From Salinispirillum sp049115955 (GTDB taxonomy: Bacteria; Pseudomonadota; Gammaproteobacteria; Pseudomonadales; Natronospirillaceae), in the NCBI GenBank assembly GCA_049115955.1, contig JAGDZJ010000004.1:186001-250000 (forward strand): a stretch of DNA of 64,000 nt. Direction: 5' to 3'. The translations under genes and the position numbers were made by a program. Of this stretch, positions 45,624-53,734 are shown piece after piece (position 1 is the first letter of the stretch; each line of letters starts with the position of its first letter). The notes below the pieces were generated by a model. The model saw nothing but the letters and a program-made list of their open reading frames with translations. It was not told the DNA's origin and did not search any database.

Positions 45624-46915
45624 AATTCTGGGAATCACCCGGTGGTGTGTTGTTGCAGTTTTTCTTAGCGGGCGCCACGGTAGGCACTGCGCTGCTGGCG
45701 TTGCCATTCAGTCGTACCACGCCTATCGAATTGATTGATCTGTTGTTTACTGCCATGTCTGCGATCACAGTGACTGGCTTGGTTACTATGGACACAGGAT
45801 CGGACTACACCGCGTTCGGCCAGGCCGTCATTGCGATGCTCATTCAAGTGGGTGGTTTAGGGTATATGCTGATTGGCACGCTGCTGTTGCTGGGCTACAA
45901 GCAGGGCATTTCGTTGCGGGCACAGTCGACGCTAGGGGTGACCGCACAAATGAGCGAACACGTATCGCTGTTTGCGCTGATCCGGTTTGTGGTGGTGTTC
46001 AGTTTGGGCTCGGTGGCGGTGATGAGCGTTATACTGTCCGCTGTTTGGTGGTCTGACAAGGGCTGGGGGGCCGTGGGTTATGGCCTCTTTCATGCCATAT
46101 CCGCGTTCAATAACGCCGGTTTCTCATTGTATTCCGACTCGTTAATGACGGTGGCTGGCGGACAGCCCATAATCTGGCTGCATGCCATGGCGTTTATATT
46201 CGGCGGGTTGGGTTTCGTTGTGGTGTTTGAATGCGTGATGCCCAAAACGCCGTTGAGCATTCATACGCGCATTATGGTCTATGGCACGGTGGGTATGCTG
46301 TTGCTGGGCACCTTCGCACTGCTCGTTTTTGAACGTCATAACCCAGCTTTAGGCGAAGGCAGTTGGCGCTTAACCCATGCCTTTTTCCAAGCAGCCACTA
46401 CGCGCACCGCAGGCTTTAATTCGGTGGATATTGCGGAACTGAGCCATGCCAGTCATGTCTTTATGATGATTAATATGGTCATCGGCGCTGGCCCTGGCTC
46501 TACCGCTGGCGGTATTCGGCTAACGACCTTTGTGTTGTTGCTAACCGGTTTGGTGGCCGCCGTGCAGGGCAGACACAGCACTCGTTTACTGGGCCGCACA
46601 TTGCAGGTTGAACAATTGCTGCGTGCGTCTGGCATTTTGGTGTTGACCTTGGCGCTACTGACGCTCATGTGTTTGTTGCTGTTGGCACTTGAACCTGAAC
46701 TGAACCCGATGGCGGTGATCTTTGAAGTGGTGTCTGCGTTAGGTACAGTGGGGCTTTCTTTGGGTATCACCGGCAGCTTGGGTGAGCATGGCAAGCTATT
46801 AATCATTGCCATTATGCTGGTGGGTAAAGTCTCACCTGTGATGCTGTTTGCGGCTTTGGCGGGGCGTCCCGAATGTCCATTACGCTACGCCGGCGGCAAC
46901 TTAAACCTCGGGTAG
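45593..46915 (+). CDS. ktrB: Ktr-type potassium transporter membrane subunit
   Basis: TrkH/KtrB superfamily channel, 440 residues. The four filter regions are TVTGLVT, NNAGFS, TAGFNS and TVGLSLG; the single-Gly filter pattern and shorter length distinguish it from the TrkH at 36787. In Vibrio, KtrAB is a Na+-dependent K+ uptake system, a sensible second system for a marine organism. Its 3' end overlaps the kdpE-like remnant on the other strand by 15 bp. Confidence 0.93.
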   Translation: MAITHVVTHVKFWESPGGVLLQFFLAGATVGTALLALPFSRTTPIELIDLLFTAMSAITVTGLVTMDTGSDYTAFGQAVIAMLIQVGGLGYMLIGTLLLLGYKQGISLRAQSTLGVTAQMSEHVSLFALIRFVVVFSLGSVAVMSVILSAVWWSDKGWGAVGYGLFHAISAFNNAGFSLYSDSLMTVAGGQPIIWLHAMAFIFGGLGFVVVFECVMPKTPLSIHTRIMVYGTVGMLLLGTFALLVFERHNPALGEGSWRLTHAFFQAATTRTAGFNSVDIAELSHASHVFMMINMVIGAGPGSTAGGIRLTTFVLLLTGLVAAVQGRHSTRLLGRTLQVEQLLRASGILVLTLALLTLMCLLLLALEPELNPMAVIFEVVSALGTVGLSLGITGSLGEHGKLLIIAIMLVGKVSPVMLFAALAGRPECPLRYAGGNLNLG

Positions 46916-47212
46916 AGAAGTTTCGGCGTTGGCATTGGGGGGATTGAAGCGATAACCAACGCCCGGCTCTGTTTCTATGCATTGCGGCGACAAGCCCTGA
47001 TCGGCCAACCGAGCGCGCAGCCGACCAACCAGAATACGCAGGTTGTGCGCTTGGTCTTGGTAGGCGCGTCCCCAAATATGGCGTAGCAAGTGTTCTTGCG
47101 TCAGCAGGCGACCAGGATGCTCTGCTAAGGCTTTCAACAGCGCGAACTCCTTGCGCGACAGGTGCACCGGCTGCCCTGCGTAGGTCACCCTATGCTCAAC
47201 AGCGTCCAGCAC
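46901..47212 (-). pseudogene. Remnant of KdpE/OmpR-type response regulator (DNA-binding domain only)
   Basis: The frame from a GTG at 47212 encodes 103 residues, nearly all a winged-helix OmpR-type output domain: VHLSRKEFALLKALAEHPGR, LLRHIWG, NLRILVGRLRARL and GVGYRF. The homology already begins in this frame a little upstream of the GTG (GVFVLDAVEHRVTYAGQ), but the receiver domain is absent. It directly abuts the truncated kdpD-like frame. The pair is best read as one two-component operon that lost the kinase ATPase and the receiver through a single internal deletion. Confidence 0.75.
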
Positions 47213-47694
47213 AAAAACACCATCATCGTGACTAGCGGCGTTTTTAGGTCGTGTGAAAGGGATGACATCAAGGCGAAGCGCAACTGTTCACGCTCGCTTG
47301 CTGCACGTTGCTCCAACAACAAGCGGTCAGCGCGTAAGCTCTTAGCCGTTTGTTCGCTTATGCGCTGGGTTTGTTGGCTGATCAGAGCGGCGCAGGCAAG
47401 AAATACCAAGAAGGCCACGACATCAGGGAGGTGTGTCATGGCCAAGCTGCCCAGCGGAGCAGTGAAAAAATAATTGAAGCAGAGCGCGCTGAGCAAGGCA
47501 CATACCCAGCCTGACCAGCGTGGGCCGTGTATTGACACCAGGACTACGCACAGTAAACACAGCAACAATGGCACGGTGTAGTCTTGAGTATCCAGCCACC
47601 TTAAGGCTATCGCGGTTATTGCTAGGGGGGCAGCGATACAGAACACCGTTGCCAACCACGTTTTCAACGACGATGAATTTTTCATATTGTGCAT
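47185..47694 (-). pseudogene. Truncated KdpD-like sensor kinase
   Basis: From the ATG at 47694 (or 47685) about 169 residues are encoded: a compact four-helix membrane domain of DUF4118 type (ATVFCIAAPLAITAIALRW to DVVAFLVFLACAALI), a coiled linker and the HisKA helix with SLSHDLKTPL. It then breaks off and ends in unrelated residues (VFLCWTLLSIG). The whole ATPase domain is missing. The frame differs from that of the kdpE-like remnant, so no fusion protein is made. It is divergent from tsaC. Confidence 0.75.
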
Positions 47695-47773
47695 GACGTC
47701 TGTATCATAGTGAGCTGAACCATGGGGCGAGCAGTTTCGTCCCCAGTATAGGGCTAATTGCGTAATAAACACC

Positions 47774-48322
47774 ATGAGACAAAATTGGCAGCAGATTCGA
47801 CGCGCATTCTATGAGGGCCAACTACTGGCCTACCCAACGGAAGCGGTGTGGGGGCTGGGTTGCGATCCTTTTAATGAAGGCGCGGTACGGCGCTTACAAG
47901 CCGTAAAAAATCGTTCCGCGGGTAAGGGGCTGATCCTGGTCGCCGGGGGATGGGCGCAGCTTCACTCGGTACTGGCACACTTATCGGAAGAAGAAAAAAA
48001 GCCGTTGTATGATACGTGGCCAGGCCCTGTTACTTGGTTAATTCCTCGCCCGCCAGCGATTCCACATTGGATTGTGGGCCAATACGACACCGTAGCTGTG
48101 CGCCTCAGTGCGCATCCGGGCGTCATTCAACTGACGAAAGCGCTCGACAGCATGGTGGTATCGACCAGCGCCAATCATTCCGGTAAGGCTCCGGCGCGTA
48201 ATGCCCTGCAAGTACGCCGCTGGTTCGGGTCGGATGTGCCCGTCATTATTCCGGGTGCGTTAGGCGGGCAACAGAAACCCAGCCGCATCTTTGACCTGCG
48301 CACGGGCGAACAACTGCGCTAA
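47774..48322 (+). CDS. tsaC: Threonylcarbamoyl-AMP synthase (YrdC/TsaC)
   Basis: Makes threonylcarbamoyl-AMP for t6A37 in ANN-reading tRNAs. The 182 residues form a single YrdC domain: LAYPTEAVWGLGCDP at the N-terminus, KNRSAGKGLILV, and the SxxN motif STSANHSGKAPA. The short TsaC type, without the SUA5 extension. It lies in the conserved dprA-tsaC-hemF-aroE order, with ktrAB inserted. Confidence 0.95.
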   Translation: MRQNWQQIRRAFYEGQLLAYPTEAVWGLGCDPFNEGAVRRLQAVKNRSAGKGLILVAGGWAQLHSVLAHLSEEEKKPLYDTWPGPVTWLIPRPPAIPHWIVGQYDTVAVRLSAHPGVIQLTKALDSMVVSTSANHSGKAPARNALQVRRWFGSDVPVIIPGALGGQQKPSRIFDLRTGEQLR

Positions 48323-48363
48323 GCCATTGAGTGCACTTAAAAAAATGAACAAAGAGAGGCACT

Positions 48364-49266
48364 ATGCAACAGCTTGACGACGTGAAGCATTACCTACAAC
48401 GGCTGCAGAGCCGTATCTGCGAGCAACTCGAAGCCGAAGATACGGGCGCGACCTTTGCCGCCGATAGCTGGCAGCGGCCCGAGGGTGGTGGTGGCATGAC
48501 GCGCATTTTAGAAGGTGGTGATGTCTTTGAGAAAGCCGGCGTCGGGTTTTCCCATGTCATGGGCACGCAGCTACCGCCTTCCGCAACGGCCAATCGACCG
48601 GAGATCGCTGGACGTCGTTGGCAGGCCATGGGGGTGTCTTTGGTGATTCACCCACGCAACCCCTATGTGCCTACGTCACACGCCAACGTACGCCTGTTCG
48701 TCGCCGAAGCGCCCGGTGAGGAACCCATTTGGTGGTTTGGTGGGGGGTTCGACCTAACGCCCTATTACGGTTTCGACGAAGACTGCACGCATTGGCACCG
48801 CACCGCGCGTGATCTCTGCTTGCCGTTTGGCGAAGACGTGCACCCCAAGTTCAAAGACTGGTGTGACCGCTATTTTCATTTGCCACACCGCAATGAGCCC
48901 CGGGGTATCGGCGGGCTGTTTTACGACGATCTCAGCGCGTGGGGCTTTGATGCCTGCTTTAATTTCATGCAAGCCGTGGGCGATGGTTATCTAAACGCCT
49001 ATTTGCCCATCGTGCAGCGCCGCAAAGGCATGACTTATGGGCCGCGTGAACGGGCGTGGCAAGCCTACCGGCGCGGCCGATATGTTGAATTCAACTTGCT
49101 GCACGACCGCGGGACTATTTTTGGTTTGCAATCGGGCGGGCGCACAGAGTCAATTCTGATGAGTCTGCCGCCGACGGTAGAGTGGCACTACAACCATCAA
49201 CCGTTACCGGGTTCACCGGAAGAGAAGTTGCTCACGCATACTTTGGTTAATAAGGACTGGTTATGA
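48364..49266 (+). CDS. hemF: Oxygen-dependent coproporphyrinogen III oxidase
   Basis: Haem synthesis: decarboxylates coproporphyrinogen III to protoporphyrinogen IX using O2. The 300 residues match the family length, with the motifs NPYVPTSHANVRLF, WWFGGGFDLTPYYGF and GRYVEFNLLHDRGTIFGL. The AGAGAGG ribosome site precedes the ATG. Its stop overlaps the aroE start (ATGA). Confidence 0.97.
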   Translation: MQQLDDVKHYLQRLQSRICEQLEAEDTGATFAADSWQRPEGGGGMTRILEGGDVFEKAGVGFSHVMGTQLPPSATANRPEIAGRRWQAMGVSLVIHPRNPYVPTSHANVRLFVAEAPGEEPIWWFGGGFDLTPYYGFDEDCTHWHRTARDLCLPFGEDVHPKFKDWCDRYFHLPHRNEPRGIGGLFYDDLSAWGFDACFNFMQAVGDGYLNAYLPIVQRRKGMTYGPRERAWQAYRRGRYVEFNLLHDRGTIFGLQSGGRTESILMSLPPTVEWHYNHQPLPGSPEEKLLTHTLVNKDWL

Positions 49267-50099
49267 GTCATCGTTTGGGGCTGTTGGGGCATCCGGTTGC
49301 ACACAGTAAGTCACCGCGTATACATCAAGCATTTGCCGCGTCCTTGGGTTTGGAGCTGAGTTACGAGGCCATTGATGTCGAACCGGGTACTTTTGCGGCG
49401 CGATTAGAGACGTTATTCGCGGCGGGCTATCGAGGTTTCAATGTCACGGTACCGTTCAAAGAAGAAGCCTATGTAACGGCGGACCGCTTATCGGAGCGCG
49501 CGCGACTGGCGGCGGCGGTGAATACGCTATTACTCACCGATGAGGGTGTGTTGGGTGACAATACCGACGGCCATGGTTTGGTGCACGACATTGTCACCCG
49601 CCATGGCGTGCGATTGCGTGGTCAACGCATCTTGGTGTTGGGTGCGGGTGGTGCGGTGCGCGGTGTGTTGGATCCGTTATTGAAAGAGCAACCTTCATCG
49701 GTAACCATCGCCAATCGTACGCACGCCAAAGCAGAGCAACTGGCGGCCATTTTTGCCACGCAAGTGACTGTTCAGGGTGCCATTCAATCCGTGCCTATGG
49801 CGGCCTTAAAAGGCCCCTTTGATGTTATCATTAATGGTACAGCGGCGAGCCTCGGTGGCGAAGTGCCCGACTTGCCACCGCAGCTGTGTGTCGGTGCAAC
49901 GCTGGTGTACGACATGATGTACGGTGCCGACGATACGGCTTTTATGCGCTGGGCTAAAGCACAGCAGCCAGTACAGTGTTTGGACGGTCTGGGTATGCTG
50001 GTATCGCAGGCGGCAGAGTCGTTTCGCTTATGGACTGGCCAGACGCCAGACGCCGAGCCAGTGTTGCACCAACTGCGTGCCGAGCTGCAGCGCGCTTAG
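49263..50099 (+). CDS. aroE: Shikimate dehydrogenase (NADP+)
   Basis: Reduces 3-dehydroshikimate to shikimate in aromatic amino acid synthesis, 278 residues. Substrate site GHPVAHSKSPRIH, catalytic Lys/Asp in NVTVPFKEE and GDNTDGHGL, NADP-binding loop GAGGAVRGVL with the following NRTHAKA, and C-terminal GMLVSQAAESF. It is translationally coupled to hemF. Confidence 0.97.
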   Translation: MSHRLGLLGHPVAHSKSPRIHQAFAASLGLELSYEAIDVEPGTFAARLETLFAAGYRGFNVTVPFKEEAYVTADRLSERARLAAAVNTLLLTDEGVLGDNTDGHGLVHDIVTRHGVRLRGQRILVLGAGGAVRGVLDPLLKEQPSSVTIANRTHAKAEQLAAIFATQVTVQGAIQSVPMAALKGPFDVIINGTAASLGGEVPDLPPQLCVGATLVYDMMYGADDTAFMRWAKAQQPVQCLDGLGMLVSQAAESFRLWTGQTPDAEPVLHQLRAELQRA

Positions 50100-50103
50100 T
50101 ACA

Positions 50104-50901
50104 CTAGCTCAGCAGCCGTTGCAGCAGAGAGCGAATAGTCGCCGGTTCAAACGGCTTTTCGCAGATGGCGTCGACCCCAGACTGGGCAATATTGCTCAAT
50201 TGGGTTTCATTGGCTTCCGAGCTGACCATCAAAATGGGTAGGTGCGATAACGCGGGTTGCTGGCGCACAAACTCGGTTAACTCGCGACCGTCCATTTCTG
50301 GCATGTTGTAGTCGGTGAAGATCACATCGAAGGGCTCTTGCAGCAGCAGTTGCACGGCCTGTTTGCCATTTTCCGCTTCGACAAAGGTGCTGGCCCCCAT
50401 TTTCTCCAAGGTGCGTCGGATGTGCTTACGCGCCATGCGGCTGTCATCGACCAGTAAAATGCGCATCTCATGAATGTCAAAGACCTCCAGATCCAGTTCC
50501 TCTTCAGAGATCGAGTCGATGGTCGCACGAATCGCGCGGTCGAGCGATTCCGCACCAAACGGCTTGGGCAAAATGGCCAATACACCCGACTGACGCATGG
50601 TTTCTAAGTAGTGCTTATTGCGCTCACTGGACACCAGCATGAACGGCTGCCCTTCCGTGGCGGGGTCTTTGCGCAATGAGGTTAAGAAATCTTCAGCGGT
50701 GCCATCTTCAAGATACATCGCGCTGACCACCAGATCTGGATGTGTACTCAGAATAATGTCGCGTGCCGTGGCGAAGGTCGTTGCAGTTTCTATTTTGCGA
50801 ATACCCAGCTCTTGCAGGCTGCGCACAATGATTTTCTGCTGAACTTCAGACGGTTCTATCAACAACAGCGACAGGTCTGCTGCCGCAATGGTATGAGCCA
50901 T
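50104..50901 (-). CDS. Response regulator with two receiver domains, the first degenerate
   Basis: A 265-residue protein built only of two CheY-like domains. REC1 (about 10-130) lacks the acidic pair (LLIEPSEV) and has Ala61 where the phospho-accepting Asp should be (DLVVSAMYLEDG), but keeps the Lys in LPKPF. REC2 (about 146-265) is intact: Asp152/153, phospho-site Asp197 (FTDYNMPEMDG), Ser in MVSSE and Lys249. There is no output domain, so it should act by protein contact. No kinase gene is adjacent. It is convergent with aroE (4-bp gap). Confidence 0.9.
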   Translation of the reverse strand: MAHTIAAADLSLLLIEPSEVQQKIIVRSLQELGIRKIETATTFATARDIILSTHPDLVVSAMYLEDGTAEDFLTSLRKDPATEGQPFMLVSSERNKHYLETMRQSGVLAILPKPFGAESLDRAIRATIDSISEEELDLEVFDIHEMRILLVDDSRMARKHIRRTLEKMGASTFVEAENGKQAVQLLLQEPFDVIFTDYNMPEMDGRELTEFVRQQPALSHLPILMVSSEANETQLSNIAQSGVDAICEKPFEPATIRSLLQRLLS

Positions 50902-50918
50902 GCTTACCTCGAACGTTG

Positions 50919-51473
50919 TCAGTGCCCTCGACGCTGATCCACTTCGGCAGCCAGATAGTCGTTCTTGAGCTTCATGTAGTTTTTTGCACTGTATTTGAAG
51001 AAGGATAGCTCCTTTTCGCTCAAAGGGCGCGCTTGTTTTGCCGGACTACCCACATACAGATAACCGCTTTGCAGTGTCTTGCCCGGCGGCACCAGTGTTC
51101 CTGCACCAATCACCACACGATCCTCGACCACGGCACCGTCTAGAACGATGGCACCAATGCCGATCAACACTTCGTTGCCAATGGTACAGCCGTGCAGACA
51201 CGCTTGGTGCCCGATGGTCACGTCGTCACCGATGGTTAACGGGTAGCCCTCCGGGTTGAAGTCACTGGCGTGCGTGATGTGCAGTACCGCGCCGTCTTGT
51301 ACAGATGTGCGGTGGCCGACACGAATGCGATGCATATCACCTCGCACGATCGCTCCTGGCCAGATAGACACATCATCGCCGAGTTTAACATCGCCCAGTA
51401 CAAACGCCTGCGGATCGACCATGACGGCATCACCCAACTGAGGGGTGTAGCCACGAAAACTGATAATAGCCAT
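50919..51473 (-). CDS. Gamma carbonic anhydrase-like protein (YrdA family)
   Basis: Left-handed beta-helix hexapeptide protein of 184 residues. The metal histidines are seen in GDMHRIRVG (or nearby VLHIT) and GHQACLHGC. The family forms trimers with Zn or Fe; carbonic anhydrase activity is proven in only some members. It is upstream of the dual-receiver gene on the same strand (17-bp gap) and divergent from prlC. Confidence 0.92.
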   Translation of the reverse strand: MAIISFRGYTPQLGDAVMVDPQAFVLGDVKLGDDVSIWPGAIVRGDMHRIRVGHRTSVQDGAVLHITHASDFNPEGYPLTIGDDVTIGHQACLHGCTIGNEVLIGIGAIVLDGAVVEDRVVIGAGTLVPPGKTLQSGYLYVGSPAKQARPLSEKELSFFKYSAKNYMKLKNDYLAAEVDQRRGH

Positions 51474-51597
51474 GGAACTGTGATCTCCTGAAACTTGTAT
51501 TGATGTAGATCGGCACCATATCTTGATCTAAGGAAAGCGCAAAAGTCGTAACGCTTTTAGATGCATCCATACGATACCCTAAGTTTGAGGAGTCCGC

Positions 51598-53649
51598 ATG
51601 TCTGACAATCCACTGCTGCAACCGCATGAGCTACCCCCGTTCTCGCAGATCAAGGTTGAGCACATTCTGCCCGCAGTAGATCAAGCCATTGTGGACTATC
51701 GCTCCTTAATCGACCGTTTAACGGCCTCTCAACAGGCGCCGACATGGGACAACTTTGTTGCACCCATGGAACAGGCATCGCGGGTATTGAGCAACCTGTT
51801 TTCACCCGTCAGTCATTTGGCCAACGTGAAAGACTCCGCTGATTTGCGCGAAGCCTATCGCGAAGCGGTGCAGCGTATCAGTGCTTTTGATACCGACCGA
51901 GGCCAGCATGCGGGGTTGTACGCGCGTTTTCAAGCGCTGCACGACAGCACCGACTTTGCCTTGTTGTCAGACGCCCAGCAAGCCGCGGTAGAACACGCCC
52001 TGCGTGATTTTAAATTGGCCGGTGTTGCCTTGCCGGCAGAACAACAGGCGCAGTTTAAACAATTGATGCAGGATTTGGCGCGCCTGGAAAACCAATTCTC
52101 GGAAAATGTGCTGGACGCCACGCAAGGTTGGACGCTGCGCATTGATGACGAAACGGAGTTGTCTGGGTTGCCCGCCTCGGCGCGCGCGACGCTGGCGGCC
52201 AATGCCCAACAAGCGGATCAGGCCGGTTGGCTGGTGACCTTGGAATACCCGTCTTACCTGCCGGTCATGACTTACGCCGATAACCGGACACTGCGCCAAA
52301 AGGTGCACGAAGCCTTTACCACCCGTGCGTCGGACCAAGGCCCTAACGCGGGACAGTGGGACAACAGCGGACTGATGACAGAGATTCTGGGCAAGCGCCT
52401 TGCTGCCGCCAAGCTGCTGGGTTTTGAGCATTATGCAGGGTTGTCGCTAGCAACCAAGATGGCGAAAGCACCGCATGAAGTCACCGATTTCCTGCATGAC
52501 CTGGCGCGCCAAAGCGTACCCCAAGCACGAACTGAAATGGCGGAACTCGCTGATTTCGCGCGCCAAGAATTGGGTATAGAGCAGTTGCAACCGTGGGACA
52601 TGGCGTACGCGAGTGAAAAACTCAAAGAAGCGCGGTATGCCGTATCCGACGAGCAACTGCGTCCGTATTTCCCTGTACCGTGTGTCTTGTCGGGTCTGTT
52701 TGAGACCGTGCGTCGTCTATACGGCATTCGTATCGAAGCCGTAACGGATTTTGATCGCTATCACCCGGACGTTCAACTGTACAACCTGCTCGACGATGAC
52801 CAATTGATCGCTCGCTTCTACCTTGATCTCTATGCACGTAAAGGCAAGCGCGGTGGCGCATGGATGGACGACTGCCGGGCTCGCGGTCAATACGACGACG
52901 GTTTACAGTTGCCGGTGGCGTATTTAACCTGCAATTTCACCGCGCCGATCGGTGACCAGCCGAGTTTGTTGACGCACGATGAAGTGGTGACGTTGTTTCA
53001 CGAATTCGGCCACGGTTTGCACCATATGCTCACGCAGGTAGACGTCTCGGCGGTCAGTGGCATTAATGGCGTGGCGTGGGACGCCGTTGAGTTGCCGTCG
53101 CAGTTTATGGAAAACTTCTGTTGGGAACCGGAGGCATTGGCCTTTATCTCGGGCCATGTCGAAACCGGGGCACCACTGCCTAAAGACCTGCTCGACAAGA
53201 TGCTCGCGGCACGTAATTTCCAGTCGGCGATGCAAATGGTGCGGCAGTTGGAATTCTCGTTGTTTGACTTTAATGTGCACCAAGCAAGCGCAGCGGCGGA
53301 TACCGCCGCGATTCGCGCCGTATTAGCGCATGTGCGTGAAGAGGTGACCGTAGTACCGTTGGCGGCATACACGCGCTTTGAGAACAGCTTCAGTCATATC
53401 TTTGCGGGCGGTTATGCGGCCGGGTATTACAGCTACAAATGGGCGGAAGTGCTCAGCGCCGACGCCTTCAGCCGGTTTGAAGAAGAGGGTTTGTTCAGTT
53501 CCGAAGCAGCCCGAGATTTCAGACAAAAGGTATTGGCGCGCGGTGCGGCACGGCCAGCGGCCGAGTTGTTCAAAGACTTCCGTGGCCGCGAGCCCTCCGT
53601 GGAACCTTTGTTGCGCCACTCGGGTATTACCGGCAAGCAGGCCGCTTGA
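51598..53649 (+). CDS. prlC: Oligopeptidase A
   Basis: Cytosolic M3-family zinc metallopeptidase, 683 residues (E. coli OpdA is about 680). The zinc motif is TLFHEFGHGLHHML, with the downstream Glu ligand expected in ENFCWEPEAL. It degrades signal peptides and small peptides. GAGGAG lies seven bases before the ATG. A GC-rich hairpin follows the stop. Confidence 0.97.
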   Translation: MSDNPLLQPHELPPFSQIKVEHILPAVDQAIVDYRSLIDRLTASQQAPTWDNFVAPMEQASRVLSNLFSPVSHLANVKDSADLREAYREAVQRISAFDTDRGQHAGLYARFQALHDSTDFALLSDAQQAAVEHALRDFKLAGVALPAEQQAQFKQLMQDLARLENQFSENVLDATQGWTLRIDDETELSGLPASARATLAANAQQADQAGWLVTLEYPSYLPVMTYADNRTLRQKVHEAFTTRASDQGPNAGQWDNSGLMTEILGKRLAAAKLLGFEHYAGLSLATKMAKAPHEVTDFLHDLARQSVPQARTEMAELADFARQELGIEQLQPWDMAYASEKLKEARYAVSDEQLRPYFPVPCVLSGLFETVRRLYGIRIEAVTDFDRYHPDVQLYNLLDDDQLIARFYLDLYARKGKRGGAWMDDCRARGQYDDGLQLPVAYLTCNFTAPIGDQPSLLTHDEVVTLFHEFGHGLHHMLTQVDVSAVSGINGVAWDAVELPSQFMENFCWEPEALAFISGHVETGAPLPKDLLDKMLAARNFQSAMQMVRQLEFSLFDFNVHQASAAADTAAIRAVLAHVREEVTVVPLAAYTRFENSFSHIFAGGYAAGYYSYKWAEVLSADAFSRFEEEGLFSSEAARDFRQKVLARGAARPAAELFKDFRGREPSVEPLLRHSGITGKQAA

Positions 53650-53661
53650 CGTGCCTCGTTG

Positions 53662-53681
53662 GGCGGGTGTTTACACCCGCC
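53662..53681 (+). terminator. GC-rich hairpin after prlC
   Basis: GGCGGGTGT and ACACCCGCC (53662-53670 and 53673-53681) pair perfectly. No T run follows on either strand, so it is a weak or factor-dependent terminator, or just a 3' stabiliser. Confidence 0.4.
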
Positions 53682-53734
53682 ATGAATCAATGAACAGGCC
53701 GCTCAACCACGCCTCGTAACCATTTTTCACATGG

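Noticed and set aside
47185..47212. A translational fusion of the KdpD-like and KdpE-like parts
   Set aside because: The two frames differ and the kinase frame meets a stop directly after the junction, so no single product is made.
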